The notes: generated from the sequence alone by a model not told the origin. A stretch of DNA of 64,000 nt from Candidatus Pseudoruminococcus merdavium (GCA_904419745.1 CAJFSS010000011.1:27927-91926), one strand, 5' to 3'. Positions 25,502 through 35,340 are shown, counted from the stretch's first letter. Numbers and translations are program-made.

Positions 25502-26731
25502 ATGGAACTTGACCGGAATAATACAAAACGAATTCTCTTCATAGTAGCTTTTGGCGTAGTCCTGTTTTGGATACTGCTCAATCTGGCAAAGGTATTTGAT
25601 CTGCTTGGGACTGTCGTCGGGTTGCTTACCCCTTTCTTGGTGGGTCTTGCTCTCGCCTTTATCATGAAAGTGCCAATGAAACGGATTGAACACCTGTTCG
25701 AAAGTATCCATACTAAAAGGGAGCATAAAGGTTTTCGACGAGCAATCCGCCCGCTTAGTATTGCAATCACCCTGCTTCTGATTTTGCTGATTGTCTTTTT
25801 TATTCTATTTTTAGTCATCCCGGATGTGGCAAAAACCATTGTCTTGCTAAGGGATCATATTCCTGAATTCGTCCAGCAAATACAGGATTGGTGGTCAAAA
25901 TATGAACAGCATCTTCCAACTATCAGTAACTGGATTTCCGGCCTTGATATTAACTGGGAAAAATATATGGAAACCATTGCTGATTACTTACAAAAAGGTG
26001 CAGTTGGCATAGTGAATGCAACCGTAACGTTGACTACCTCCCTGTTCAGCGGGATTATCAGCTTTATTCTTGGTTTCATTTTTGCGGTCTATCTTTTAAT
26101 GCAAAAAGAAAAGCTTGCCGTTCAGTGTAAGAAGCTCTTATATGCCTTTGTTCCAGAAAAATATGCTGACGAAGTTGTACGAATTGCCAGGGTATCTGAT
26201 CGTGCATTTGCAAATTTTATCTCCGGGCAATGTACAGAAGCTGTCATTCTTGGATGTTTGTGTTTCATCGGGATGATGATTTTTCGTTTTCCCTTTGCCC
26301 TGACAATTTCCGTTTTGGTTGGTTTTACCGCGCTTATCCCGATTTTTGGTGCTTTTATTGGTACGGCTATCGGCGCTTTCTTGATTTTTGTCACGGATCC
26401 TCTTTCCGCCTTGTGGTTCATTCTTTTCATCCTTGTTTTACAACAGATTGAAGGAAATCTGATTTATCCAAAAGTAGTCGGTACCTCAGTTGGACTGCCT
26501 TCTTTGTGGGTTCTACTGGCAGTGACTGTCGGTGGGACATCAATGGGAATTTTCGGAATGCTCATCAATGTTCCAATTGCTTCTGTGCTCTACATTTTGC
26601 TCAGTGAAGTAACAGCTTCCAGACTGAAAAAACGCGGCATCCCTAAAAGTAAAATTGAAAACCGGAGAGAACACCGGATTACTGCGTCTATCAGTTCTCC
26701 CCCCGGAAGGGAACCGAAAAAGAAAAAATAG
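25502..26731 (+). CDS. AI-2E family transporter (PerM/YdiK type)
   Basis: 409 residues, about eight membrane helices with the family layout: N-terminal pair, a long extracytoplasmic loop (about 95-150), then the C-terminal cluster with GFTALIPIFGAFIG and NLIYPKVVGTSVGL. Members export small molecules or act as Na+/H+ antiporters; the substrate cannot be read. ATG at 25502 has AGAAAGGA nine bases ahead; an extended -10 TGTGTATAAT sits at 25467-25476. Start upstream (25439) is not supported. Confidence 0.85.
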   Translation: MELDRNNTKRILFIVAFGVVLFWILLNLAKVFDLLGTVVGLLTPFLVGLALAFIMKVPMKRIEHLFESIHTKREHKGFRRAIRPLSIAITLLLILLIVFFILFLVIPDVAKTIVLLRDHIPEFVQQIQDWWSKYEQHLPTISNWISGLDINWEKYMETIADYLQKGAVGIVNATVTLTTSLFSGIISFILGFIFAVYLLMQKEKLAVQCKKLLYAFVPEKYADEVVRIARVSDRAFANFISGQCTEAVILGCLCFIGMMIFRFPFALTISVLVGFTALIPIFGAFIGTAIGAFLIFVTDPLSALWFILFILVLQQIEGNLIYPKVVGTSVGLPSLWVLLAVTVGGTSMGIFGMLINVPIASVLYILLSEVTASRLKKRGIPKSKIENRREHRITASISSPPGREPKKKK

Positions 26732-26734
26732 AGC

Positions 26735-26783
26735 AAAACGTCTTTTCCCATACATGGCAATGTAAAGGGGAAAGACGTTTTTT
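26735..26783. terminator. bidirectional terminator
   Basis: AAAACGTCTTTTCCC pairs with GGGGAAAGACGTTTT around a 17-base loop and is followed by T6; between convergent genes. Confidence 0.88.
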
Positions 26784-26841
26784 CAAAGAGAAAAAAACAG
26801 GAACATATTTCATTTCAACCATGGAAAAAGAAGTGCCGCTT

Positions 26842-28422
26842 TTAAGTTCGTTGGTAAACAATTTTACCTTCTTTTCTTGTCTCCATGACTTTTATCTCGC
26901 GAAGTTCCTCTTTTGGGGTTTTTAGAGGATTTTTATCAAGAATACAAAAATCCGCCAGCTTTCCGGGGGCAATACTTCCCTTCTTTCCTTCTTCAAAATA
27001 TTGGAATGCCACGTTTTTGGTTACGCCTTTTAGTGCATCAAGCACGCTGATTCGTTCCTCTTCTCCCAAAACTATCCCACCTGATGTCATTCGATTGCAG
27101 GCGCACCAGATGGTTTCCAACATATCCGGCCGAATTACCGGGGTGTCCTGATGGAATGTATAGGTCACCCCTTTGTGCAGAGCAGTACCTGCCGGACTGA
27201 TCAACTGTGCCCGTTTTCCAAAATTTTTCAAGTGTACATCGCCCCAATAATAAGTATGCGCAATAAAAAAGGAGGCGATCATCCCCACCTGGCGTAAACG
27301 CGGCATTTGATCTGGGCGCAGTAGTTGTGCATGAATCATCACAGGTCGAAGGTCTTCTCCCCGACATTCGGCCTGTTCAAACGCCTGTATAAACTGCTCA
27401 CAAGCAGCGTCACCATTACAATGGGCAAGCAGAGGGATTCGTTTTTGTACGGCTTGCCTTACAAACTCCCGCACTTTTTCGTCCGAATGAATGGGATATC
27501 CCGTATATTCCTCCTCTCCGGCATAGGGCTGGGTCATCCATGCAGTACGTCCCTGCGGAGAACCGTCTAGAAAAATCTTATATCCTCCTATTTTTAGCCT
27601 TCCATGATAATGCCCTACAAATTCCGGGTGCAAAGTTAAAATCTGAGGGGTCTTTTCCATATCTGGATAACAGACAATATCCGCTTTCAGACGGTGAAGC
27701 TTTGCCATTTTCGAAAGAAGGTCCCATTCCTCGGTACGGGTTAGGCCGTCCTGGATGGTGGTAATCCCATGGGAAAAATAAATCTGTTGTGCTTGTTCCA
27801 GTTGTTTCATTTTCTGTTCTTCTGAAATAGAAGGCGGAGTTAATGAAGTGAAAGCTGTCTCTTCCAGATATCCATTTGGTTCTCCACCGTCTGTCTTTCG
27901 TCCAATCATTCCCCCCTCAGGATTCTCTGTTTTTGCAGTAATGCCAAAATAGGAGAGCGCCTTGCTGTTTACTACACCCATATGTCCGGATTTGTGAGCA
28001 ATCATTACCGGGGAATCTGTAAATGCATGGTCAAGGATTTCCTTAGTTGGGTGAGTATGTTCCCGAAGTGTATTTTGATCATAGCCAAAGCCCACAATCC
28101 ATTCTCCACGCTTGATTCCCCTTTTGTTTGCAAAAGATTTCAGCCGGGAAATAATTTCAGAAAAATCTGCCGCCCCTTCCAGTGATGCAAGGGAGAGCGT
28201 GGAGGCAAGCGCCGTAATATGGCTGTGCGCATCAAGAAAGGCCGGAAGCATGGTGTGGCCATTCAGAAAAATTTCTTCTGTTCCTGTACCTGCAATTTCC
28301 TGCATCTGTTCTTTGGTTCCTACCGCACGGATTATCCCATCTTCCACAAAAACCGCCTGTACAGTCCCTTCCGATTCCATTGTCAAAATAGTTCCACCAC
28401 TGTAAATCTGTTTGCGTCCCAT
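26842..28422 (-). CDS. amidohydrolase (YtcJ-like, Amidohydro_3)
   Basis: 526 residues, metal-dependent hydrolase of the amidohydrolase superfamily. The metal ligand motif is DAHSH (about residue 66), and later conserved histidines (HKSGHMG, LAHCNGD, HAQLL) and the final HQDTPV aspartate region are seen. Substrate class unknown; relatives act on amides or formylated compounds. ATG 28422 has GGAGG six bases upstream; the in-frame TTG at 28425 is rejected. Single-gene unit. Confidence 0.87.
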   Translation of the reverse strand: MGRKQIYSGGTILTMESEGTVQAVFVEDGIIRAVGTKEQMQEIAGTGTEEIFLNGHTMLPAFLDAHSHITALASTLSLASLEGAADFSEIISRLKSFANKRGIKRGEWIVGFGYDQNTLREHTHPTKEILDHAFTDSPVMIAHKSGHMGVVNSKALSYFGITAKTENPEGGMIGRKTDGGEPNGYLEETAFTSLTPPSISEEQKMKQLEQAQQIYFSHGITTIQDGLTRTEEWDLLSKMAKLHRLKADIVCYPDMEKTPQILTLHPEFVGHYHGRLKIGGYKIFLDGSPQGRTAWMTQPYAGEEEYTGYPIHSDEKVREFVRQAVQKRIPLLAHCNGDAACEQFIQAFEQAECRGEDLRPVMIHAQLLRPDQMPRLRQVGMIASFFIAHTYYWGDVHLKNFGKRAQLISPAGTALHKGVTYTFHQDTPVIRPDMLETIWCACNRMTSGGIVLGEEERISVLDALKGVTKNVAFQYFEEGKKGSIAPGKLADFCILDKNPLKTPKEELREIKVMETRKEGKIVYQRT

Positions 28423-28632
28423 CAAAATCCTCCATTTCCAAATTATTAGATAATTCTATTGCCCGGCTTTACGATTATCAGTAACACATGTCATTAGTAT
28501 ATCCTAAAATTTCATCCATTACTGCAATAAATAAGATTATGATTTACATCAATTGTATTCCGGTTAAGTCTAAATATTTGAAAATAGATCTGACCATTTA
28601 GCGGATCATGTATTTATGATTTTTGGGTATTT

Positions 28633-28680
28633 AAGAAAGCCCCCTGTAAGAATCGATCGATTCTTACAGGGGGCTTCTTT
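28633..28680 (-). terminator. terminator after lspA-rluD
   Basis: A 48-base perfect self-complementary stretch (AAGAAAGCCCCCTGTAAG and on) lies 40 bases beyond the rluD stop. The T run is short on this strand. Confidence 0.8.
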
Positions 28681-28719
28681 GCATTTCTTTCATTCTGTTT
28701 CTCCTGTCCGACAGGTTTT

Positions 28720-29646
28720 TTACAGCTTCTGACGGAGGGTTTTGAGAAACGACGTGAAATAATCTGGAAGTTCAGAATCAAACTCCAGATATTTTCCGGT
28801 GATTGGATGGACAAACCCAATTACTTTGGCATGCAGGCATTGTCCATTCAGTTCCCGAATAACTTTTTTCGGTCCATAGAGCGGATCGCCTGCCAAAGGA
28901 TGCCCGATTGAGGCCATATGAACCCGGATCTGATGAGTTCGCCCAGTTTCCAACTGAAGTCTCAGATGGCTAAATCCCTCATAACGAGTAAGTACCTGGT
29001 AATGGGTTACAGCTTCCCTGGAATGCACCTGGGTGACCGCCATTTTTTTCCTATCCTGCGGATGGCGTCCGATAGGTTTGTCAACCGTTCCCTCATCATC
29101 CTTCATTGCTCCATATACAACAGCTTCATAGATACGGGTAAAAGAATGTTCTTTGATCTGTACAGCAAGATTCTGATGAACAACGTCATTTTTAGCGACA
29201 ATCAAAAGTCCGCTTGTATCCTTGTCAATACGATGTACAATCCCTGGCCGTATGACTCCGCCAATTCCGGACAAACTGCTTTTGCAATGAAATAGCAGCG
29301 CGTTGACCAAAGTTCCTGTGTAATGGCCAGGGGCAGGGTGTACAACCATCCCTTTCGGCTTATTGACAACCAGTAAACTGTCATCTTCATAGACAATGGA
29401 AAGAGGAATATCTTCTGGCAGAACATCTAGTTCTTCTGGCGCCGGAATTTCTATAGTAAGAGTTTCCCCAGCTTTCAGTCGATAGTTTTTTGCAACAGGT
29501 TTTTCGCCAATGAGGACATGCCCCTCTTCCATCAGCTTTTGCACCATGGATCGAGTCAGTCCCTCTAGATTTTCTGAAATAAACTTATCCGCTCGGGAAC
29601 CATCTTGTTTACATGGTAATTCTACAATTTCTGTTTCCCTATTCAT
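28720..29646 (-). CDS. RluA/RluD family pseudouridine synthase
   Basis: 308 residues. S4 RNA-binding domain (about 14-75), then the catalytic domain with HRIDKDTSGLLIVAK holding the catalytic aspartate. Modifies uridines, probably in 23S rRNA (RluD-like), though the exact target among RluA-family members cannot be fixed. Starts one base after the lspA stop, so the two genes are coupled; this neighbour pair is standard in Firmicutes. Confidence 0.92.
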   Translation of the reverse strand: MNRETEIVELPCKQDGSRADKFISENLEGLTRSMVQKLMEEGHVLIGEKPVAKNYRLKAGETLTIEIPAPEELDVLPEDIPLSIVYEDDSLLVVNKPKGMVVHPAPGHYTGTLVNALLFHCKSSLSGIGGVIRPGIVHRIDKDTSGLLIVAKNDVVHQNLAVQIKEHSFTRIYEAVVYGAMKDDEGTVDKPIGRHPQDRKKMAVTQVHSREAVTHYQVLTRYEGFSHLRLQLETGRTHQIRVHMASIGHPLAGDPLYGPKKVIRELNGQCLHAKVIGFVHPITGKYLEFDSELPDYFTSFLKTLRQKL

Positions 29647-29647
29647 T

Positions 29648-30124
29648 TCATTTTTTCCCCTGCTTTTTCTCGGGTTCTGTATGAAAAAACAGTAACCAGA
29701 TGATCAACATCACCATGGCGGCACTTACGCAAATATCTGCAAAATTAAACACTGGAAAATGGATGGCGCAGAAATCCAAATAATCCACCACATATCCGCG
29801 GAAAATCCGATCAATCAGGTTTCCGAGTCCTCCGCCGATTGCCAATGTAATAGCTGCAAGCAGCCATTTGGAATGGATTTTTTGCAAAAAGATAAGAACA
29901 AGACCGACAATCAAGATCAAGGCCGTACCACCAATCAGCAGCCACCATTGCTCCTGCATCATGCCAAAGGCCATTCCCCGGTTTTCCAAATAGCGTAGCT
30001 GAAAAATCCCTTTTAACAAAGGAAACACGTCAATTGGTGCAAGGGACTCAATGACCCAGTATTTCAAGAGCTGATCGATGCCCAAAATCGCAATGATAGA
30101 CAGCAATGGTATCAAAATCTGCAT
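29648..30124 (-). CDS. lspA: lipoprotein signal peptidase
   Basis: 158 residues, four membrane helices, aspartyl peptidase that removes lipoprotein signal peptides. The motif DQLLKYWV, ENRGMAFG, and the two catalytic aspartates in NLIDRIFRGYVVDYLDF and FNFADICVS are all present. RBS GAGGGG. The window encodes several substrates (lipoproteins at 49797, 51649, 60392). Confidence 0.95.
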   Translation of the reverse strand: MQILIPLLSIIAILGIDQLLKYWVIESLAPIDVFPLLKGIFQLRYLENRGMAFGMMQEQWWLLIGGTALILIVGLVLIFLQKIHSKWLLAAITLAIGGGLGNLIDRIFRGYVVDYLDFCAIHFPVFNFADICVSAAMVMLIIWLLFFHTEPEKKQGKK

Positions 30125-30167
30125 AAAACCCCTCTTTTACATCTTTTATGATATTTTGGACACAAAA

Positions 30168-30205
30168 ATCACATACTCACAGCCTGCAAGCTGCAAGTAT
30201 GTGAT
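30168..30205 (-). terminator. terminator after divIVA
   Basis: ATCACATACT pairs with AGTATGTGAT around an 18-base loop and is followed by T5 on the minus strand; it partly insulates lspA-rluD from the division cluster. Confidence 0.8.
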
Positions 30206-30213
30206 GGTTTTGC

Positions 30214-30897
30214 TTATTTTTCGGCTTTGTAGTTATCACCAAACTGTAAAGGGCCATATTTTGAAGAACGCCAACGGGAAATGTGCTCCGCTTCACTGAC
30301 AGGAGCCTTTTTTTCAACATTGGAAGCCTGGGACCGTACTTCCTCATCATCCAATGGCTGTTCAGCAGCCGGTTCCGCTTGTTTTTCAGTGGCCTGCGGT
30401 TCTGGCTGAGGGGCTGGTTCCGGTTCTTTTGCAACAGGAGCCTTTGGTTCTTCAGGCGCATCCGGAAGGAGTCCAATTGATTCCAGGTGAGATTTATATA
30501 AGGAGAGCATTTTCGATTTAAAAGAGGAAACTTCCCGTTTCATACGGGTGAGTTCATATTTCGTATTTTCCAATTCCTCCTGGGAAGCGCGCAACATTTG
30601 TTCTGCTTGAATCGACGCATCTTCTTCGATCTGTTTTGCTTTTACTTTGGATTCCCGAATAATACTATCTCCCATCTTTTGGGCGCCAAGCAGGGCGGCT
30701 TTCAGGCTATCCTCTTCAGAACGATAATCTTCAATTTTATCCGCAAGAATCATAATCTTTTTTTCTAGATCTGCTTTTTCTTTCTCCTGCTCACGCAAGG
30801 TAGAAATAACCTGCTCCAAAAAGGAATCGACATCGTCTGGGCGATATCCAAAAGCAGCTTTTTCAAATTTTATATTTTGAAGTTCCTGCACTGTCAT
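30214..30897 (-). CDS. divIVA: DivIVA domain protein
   Basis: 227 residues. The membrane-sensing N-terminal DivIVA domain (FGYRPDDVDSFLEQV), a coiled coil of about 100 residues, then a Pro/Glu/Ala-rich low-complexity linker and a short conserved tail (SKYGPLQFG). Marks curved membrane at poles and septa and recruits division or sporulation proteins. ATG at 30897 (MTVQELQ) fits the family; ATG at 30918 would add seven residues. Confidence 0.9.
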   Translation of the reverse strand: MTVQELQNIKFEKAAFGYRPDDVDSFLEQVISTLREQEKEKADLEKKIMILADKIEDYRSEEDSLKAALLGAQKMGDSIIRESKVKAKQIEEDASIQAEQMLRASQEELENTKYELTRMKREVSSFKSKMLSLYKSHLESIGLLPDAPEEPKAPVAKEPEPAPQPEPQATEKQAEPAAEQPLDDEEVRSQASNVEKKAPVSEAEHISRWRSSKYGPLQFGDNYKAEK

Positions 30898-30929
30898 GAA
30901 AATCGACACCTCTCTCATATTTTGACGGA

Positions 30930-31712
30930 TTATAGATATTTTTGGGCACGGATAACCAGTCGCCCCTTCCGTGTGACAGAATCCTGCTCTGTAATCTCAA
31001 ATTTTCCATATCCACGGACAGTTACAATGTCCCCCACATGGATTTCCGAAGAAATACTTTCTACAATTCTCCCATTCACAGCCGCTGCACCGGAGCGGAT
31101 CAGCCGGGAACATTTTTCCCGGCTCTGGCCTAGCAAAAAGGAGAGAATGCAGTCAAAGCGCATGGAAGCAACTGTGGATTGCATCTCTTTAAAAGCCGGT
31201 TGCGGTAAGTTTTCCAGGGAAAACCCTTCCGTTATACTGACTCCCGTCCTTCCAATTTTGGTCGCTTCCTGAAGGATGGTGGAGACAACATTTTTGTGGA
31301 CAAATACCACGGTATTTCCCTCTGACACCAGAATATCGCCAATCATTTCCCGTTTAATCATCAGGCCCATGAGAGCACCCAGAAAATCCCGGTGCGTCAA
31401 TTTGTCCTGTTTGCGATAGGTGAATGTCAGAGCTTGTAAGGGAAATTCCTCTGGATTAAATTCCAAATAATCGGGCAAAGCACCAAATATGACGCGTTCC
31501 GCCTGCTCATAACCACCAAAAAAATGCCCGTTTGCAAAACCGAGTAAACGGATTGCCTGTTGAACCAGTGCATGCTCAGATAAGGATAAAAAGCCGAGAT
31601 ATTTTGGCGTCATGTGAAATTGGGCGGTGTTTACAGCATCCTGTACACGGGAAAGGAGAAGCTTCTCTTCCCCATTCCTACATAAGGATTCCAGATACTT
31701 GTCCTGTTTCAT
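30930..31712 (-). CDS. ylmH: RNA-binding protein YlmH (S4 domain)
   Basis: 260 residues. N-terminal helical/ferredoxin-like part and a C-terminal S4 RNA-binding domain (about 180-245, SREKCSRLIRSGAAAVNGR). Encoded between sepF and divIVA as in most Firmicutes; relatives bind ribosomes/50S particles and assist rescue of stalled chains. Three bases downstream of sepF, so cotranslated. Confidence 0.9.
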   Translation of the reverse strand: MKQDKYLESLCRNGEEKLLLSRVQDAVNTAQFHMTPKYLGFLSLSEHALVQQAIRLLGFANGHFFGGYEQAERVIFGALPDYLEFNPEEFPLQALTFTYRKQDKLTHRDFLGALMGLMIKREMIGDILVSEGNTVVFVHKNVVSTILQEATKIGRTGVSITEGFSLENLPQPAFKEMQSTVASMRFDCILSFLLGQSREKCSRLIRSGAAAVNGRIVESISSEIHVGDIVTVRGYGKFEITEQDSVTRKGRLVIRAQKYL

Positions 31713-31715
31713 CCA

Positions 31716-32171
31716 TTAAAAATAAACACCATTGTTTTCCAGTTCATCAAGCAGATCGCCCTGAATGTCGACATTATACGGGGTGATAATAAATGTACTG
31801 TTGGCAACCCGTTTGATCTGTCCATTGTTTGCATAAGCGACTCCACTTAAAAAGTCAATCAAACGGCGTGCAATGTCCTTTGGTGCAGATTCCAGATTAA
31901 GTACCACGGTACGCTTGGCATTGAGATGATCTGCAACGGAGCTTGCATCTTCAAACTTTTCTGGTTTTACCAAAACGACTTGGAGCTGGGTTTTGGTGTT
32001 AATATTGACGACTTTATTGTTTCTGCGGGCAGCCGCATCTTCATAAGCAATCATATCAGGATCTGCCTTCTTTTCTTCCACAGAGGGAGTGGTTTCCTCT
32101 TCTTCATAACCATATTCTTCTTCGTCTTCTGGCACACCAAGGGCACCCCTGATTTTATCCATGAATCCCAT
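31716..32171 (-). CDS. sepF: cell division protein SepF
   Basis: 151 residues. N-terminal amphipathic membrane-binding helix (MGFMDKIRGALG), acidic linker, then the SepF domain with LNLESAPKDIARRLIDFLSG and GVAYANNGQIKRV. Bundles FtsZ at the septum membrane. ATG 32171 behind AGGAGGAAG; the longer frame to 32252 runs into yggS. Confidence 0.94.
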   Translation of the reverse strand: MGFMDKIRGALGVPEDEEEYGYEEEETTPSVEEKKADPDMIAYEDAAARRNNKVVNINTKTQLQVVLVKPEKFEDASSVADHLNAKRTVVLNLESAPKDIARRLIDFLSGVAYANNGQIKRVANSTFIITPYNVDIQGDLLDELENNGVYF

Positions 32172-32190
32172 AATGCTTCCTCCTGTATAT

Positions 32191-32907
32191 TTATAGTGCT
32201 TTGGGCCGTTCCCCAAAAAGGCCGCGCCCAATTCGGATAATCGTTGCACCATTTTCTACTGCCAAACCATAATCGTTTGTCATTCCCATAGAAAGGCACA
32301 CCATATTGATATTATCTATGTTTTTCAAACGGCTGTCAAGGAATAAATGGTTCATATTCATAAAATACTTACAAATTTCCGCATATTCCTTACATTTTGG
32401 CACTACCGCCATGAGGCCCTGTACCCGAAGGTGTGGAAAATAGGAAACCTTTTCCATAAATCCCGGCACATCTTCCGGATACACACCGTACTTGCTTTCT
32501 TCCCTTCCCGCATTAACCTGAACCAACACTTTCATTGTCCGTCCAATTCTTTTACATTGGCGTTCTATCTCTTCTGCGAGTCGGATAGAATCCAAGGATT
32601 CAATCATATCGACTTTATCGACAATGTATTTTACTTTATTTGTCTGTAAATGTCCGATGAAATGGATCTCACACTTTTTTCTGTCATAGGAGTCATATTT
32701 TTCGATCAGCTCTTGGACGCGGTTTTCTCCTATCAGATCAATCCCAAGGGCAAGGGCCTGGTTCACACGTTCGGGAGATACCGTTTTTGTCACTGCCATG
32801 ATCCGAACAGAATCGCTACGGCCGGATTTTTCCATGGCGTGGGCAATGTTTTTCCGGATGATTGCCAGGTTTTCTTCCACGTTAGGACCCGATTGGTTTT
32901 CCATCAT
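32191..32907 (-). CDS. yggS: YggS family pyridoxal phosphate homeostasis protein
   Basis: 238 residues, single-domain PLP-binding barrel (alanine racemase N-terminal fold). PLP lysine in MAVTKTV, plus GENRVQEL, HFIGHLQTNK and the phosphate-binding SMGMTNDY. Keeps free PLP low; no catalytic activity known. ATG at 32907 lies inside the 3' end of the HlyD-like gene (26-base overlap) behind GGAAGAG. Confidence 0.93.
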   Translation of the reverse strand: MMENQSGPNVEENLAIIRKNIAHAMEKSGRSDSVRIMAVTKTVSPERVNQALALGIDLIGENRVQELIEKYDSYDRKKCEIHFIGHLQTNKVKYIVDKVDMIESLDSIRLAEEIERQCKRIGRTMKVLVQVNAGREESKYGVYPEDVPGFMEKVSYFPHLRVQGLMAVVPKCKEYAEICKYFMNMNHLFLDSRLKNIDNINMVCLSMGMTNDYGLAVENGATIIRIGRGLFGERPKAL

Positions 32908-34099
32908 AGAGATCTCTTCCTTCCACAACAACCTCTTCATGGGATTGCAAAAGTTCGCCGTCTGCCTCATTTGCTCGGCTTATTACAAAGCCGTCCCCTT
33001 CGTAGATAATGTCCAACTTGCGGAACTTGATCTGAGAGCCTTGTTTGACATAAACACCCTGTACACCGTCTTCAAAACGTACTGCTTTGGAATTGACTAA
33101 CAGCCCCGTATATGTAGAAAAATTCAGTTGTGCTGTTTGTCCCCGTAAACTGGTCAGCTCTGCAGTGACATAATCACAGTGCAAAATGACAACTCCCTTT
33201 TCTCCATCCTCTTTTACAGAAAAAACTGTAAAAGGAATATCTGACACTCCTGCAAAGGGGAAATTTACGGTTAGGGAAGCTCCTTCCCGAAACTTGGAGA
33301 GATCCTTCTTTTCCACAACCGCGGCAAAATACCATTCAAAATCGTTAAGAACCTTCCCAACATAATTTTGCTGGGAAATAGCGCTATTGCCGGCCGTTAA
33401 TATTTCTTCTATCTGGGAAACGCTCAGGGAACCCAGATTCTTCGGTGTTAAAATCTGCTCATAACCGTCAACTTTTCCAACAAAATAACCGGAGAGTGGG
33501 GCTGTAATGAGAGTTGTGTTGGTATCCAGAGAAGATTGTAAAGAAGAGATTTCTGAGTTGATTGCTTCAATTCTGGAAGTGAAATTTGTATTTTGATCGG
33601 TAAGTAATTGTTTTTTGTTGATAAGTGAGATTAGGACGCTTTCTTTTTCCTGCAAAGAGGAAAAATCATTTTCTGCCAGCAGGTTAGACAGTTCGGTGGC
33701 TGCATTTAGAATCTGATTATTGAGCCCATCAACATGAACAGAATTGGCCTGTGTCTGAGTTTGGGCGTCTGTCAATGCCGTACGCTCCTGTTCCAGAAGA
33801 GAAATTTTATATTTTGCCGCTGCGCTCTGTTCGCTGGAATATACCTCGGCAATTTGATTTCCCTTGGAAACCTTTTCTCCATCCTGGTAATTGTAGTTGA
33901 TAACGCCATCATAGGTTTGCTCAATAACTGTTTCACTTCGTACGGCAACTCCGCTGGCCTCCATCGAATCACTTACTGTATAGTTGTAAGCGACTTCGGT
34001 TTTAATGTCTGTGTAAAAGTATCGATATACCTGAAAGCCAATTAGGCAGACGCCAAGTACTGCCAATATGGCAACAACCGCCTTTATGATAAATTTCAT
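32882..34099 (-). CDS. HlyD-like membrane-anchored protein
   Basis: 405 residues. One N-terminal membrane anchor (about 5-27), a biotinyl-lipoyl-like half (GVAVRSETVIEQ, YQDGEKVSKGNQI), a long coiled-coil hairpin (about 100-190), and a C-terminal beta domain. Architecture of membrane-fusion/HlyD proteins, but no ABC or MFS partner gene is next to it; it sits between hfq and yggS-sepF, as in many Clostridia. Role in the envelope or division is possible; unknown. Confidence 0.85.
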   Translation of the reverse strand: MKFIIKAVVAILAVLGVCLIGFQVYRYFYTDIKTEVAYNYTVSDSMEASGVAVRSETVIEQTYDGVINYNYQDGEKVSKGNQIAEVYSSEQSAAAKYKISLLEQERTALTDAQTQTQANSVHVDGLNNQILNAATELSNLLAENDFSSLQEKESVLISLINKKQLLTDQNTNFTSRIEAINSEISSLQSSLDTNTTLITAPLSGYFVGKVDGYEQILTPKNLGSLSVSQIEEILTAGNSAISQQNYVGKVLNDFEWYFAAVVEKKDLSKFREGASLTVNFPFAGVSDIPFTVFSVKEDGEKGVVILHCDYVTAELTSLRGQTAQLNFSTYTGLLVNSKAVRFEDGVQGVYVKQGSQIKFRKLDIIYEGDGFVISRANEADGELLQSHEEVVVEGRDLYDGKPIGS

Positions 34100-34104
34100 G
34101 TTTC

Positions 34105-34362
34105 TTACCTGTGATCCGGTCCCATGTTCTCATGTTCGGTAGGTTCTAAAACACTGATAGGACGTACAGGGATGATCGTGGAGATGGCATGCTTGTAAAC
34201 CAGATTTTGTTTCCCTTCGCTGTCCAAAATCACAATATAACTGTCAAATCCCTTGACCATCCCTTTAAACTGGAACCCATTGGTAAGATAAATTGTGACA
34301 GGGATTCGCTCTTTCCGTGCCTGGTTTAAAAATACGTCTTGCAGATTCAAATTTTTTGTCAT
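34105..34362 (-). CDS. hfq: RNA chaperone Hfq
   Basis: 85 residues. Sm1 ([21 protein letters not shown]) and Sm2 ([13 protein letters not shown]) motifs are intact, so it should form the ring hexamer that helps sRNA-mRNA pairing. ATG 34362 has GGGAGGAAG; an upstream extension to 34377 is not supported. Follows miaA by 15 bases, the classical miaA-hfq order. Confidence 0.95.
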   Translation of the reverse strand: MTKNLNLQDVFLNQARKERIPVTIYLTNGFQFKGMVKGFDSYIVILDSEGKQNLVYKHAISTIIPVRPISVLEPTEHENMGPDHR

Positions 34363-34377
34363 TGTTCTTCCTCCCAT

Positions 34378-35328
34378 TTATAGCAAAACCTGTAAATATT
34401 CTTCTGCTTGTCTCCTAATATAATCAAAATCAGGATACTTGTCAACAAAGAGCGGATGAAACCGAGTATCCCGTTTGAACCAGGAAATCTGCCGTTTCGC
34501 ATAACGTCTTGTTTCCATTTTCATTCGATTGATTGCGGTTTCCAGTTCTGTCAGTCCGGAAAAATAAGGGAATAATTCTTTATATCCAATTGCCTGCAGC
34601 GCCGTTGCAGAAAGCTTATCCCGCCTGCGGTACATCCGGCGGGCTTCTTCCATCAATCCTGCGTCCATCATCGCGTCCACACGCTGGTTAATCCGCTGAT
34701 ACAATGTCTCACGGTTTTCAAAACTCAACAGGAGCATTCTCGTAATATAAGGGGACGGATGTTCCCGGGAACGGCGAAGGGACTCCGACATTGTAATCCC
34801 TGTCACCCGATAAATCTCAATCGCCCGGATAATTCTCCCAAGGTTATTGGGGTGAAGTCTTTCGGCCGTCTCAGGATCAAATTCCCGTAAAATTTCCAGT
34901 AAGGCTTCTCCTCCTTTTTGTTCTGCCAGTTCGCCCAGAGATTTTCGCAGCGCTTCGTCCGCTTCTGCCGGGGAAAACTCAATATTATCGACAACGGACT
35001 GGATATACAGCCCGGTTCCCCCTGTTAAGATAGGCAGCTTGCCGCGAGATGCAATTTCATCAATACAGCGTCTAGCATCCTGGACATATTCCGCTACGCT
35101 ATATGTTTTTTCCGGAGGCAAAAAATCCATTAGATGATGGGGGACCCCCCGGCGTTCCTGAATACTCGGCTTTGCCGTAGCAATTTCCATTTCGCGATAC
35201 ACCTGCATAGAATCTGCTGAGACAATCTCCCCATTCATCCTGAGCGCTAATTCTATTGCCAGAGCGGTTTTTCCAGAAGCCGTAGGTCCGGCAATCACCG
35301 CAAGTGGGATCCCAGATTTTTCACACAT
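34378..35328 (-). CDS. miaA: tRNA dimethylallyltransferase
   Basis: 316 residues. P-loop GPTASGKTALA at 14-24, the SADSMQVYR substrate loop, GGTGLYI, and the zinc-finger-like tRNA-binding insert. Adds dimethylallyl to A37 of tRNAs reading UNN codons; MiaB (40406) acts on its product, and both are in the same run of genes. Confidence 0.95.
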   Translation of the reverse strand: MCEKSGIPLAVIAGPTASGKTALAIELALRMNGEIVSADSMQVYREMEIATAKPSIQERRGVPHHLMDFLPPEKTYSVAEYVQDARRCIDEIASRGKLPILTGGTGLYIQSVVDNIEFSPAEADEALRKSLGELAEQKGGEALLEILREFDPETAERLHPNNLGRIIRAIEIYRVTGITMSESLRRSREHPSPYITRMLLLSFENRETLYQRINQRVDAMMDAGLMEEARRMYRRRDKLSATALQAIGYKELFPYFSGLTELETAINRMKMETRRYAKRQISWFKRDTRFHPLFVDKYPDFDYIRRQAEEYLQVLL

Positions 35329-35340
35329 GGTACAGTCCCC

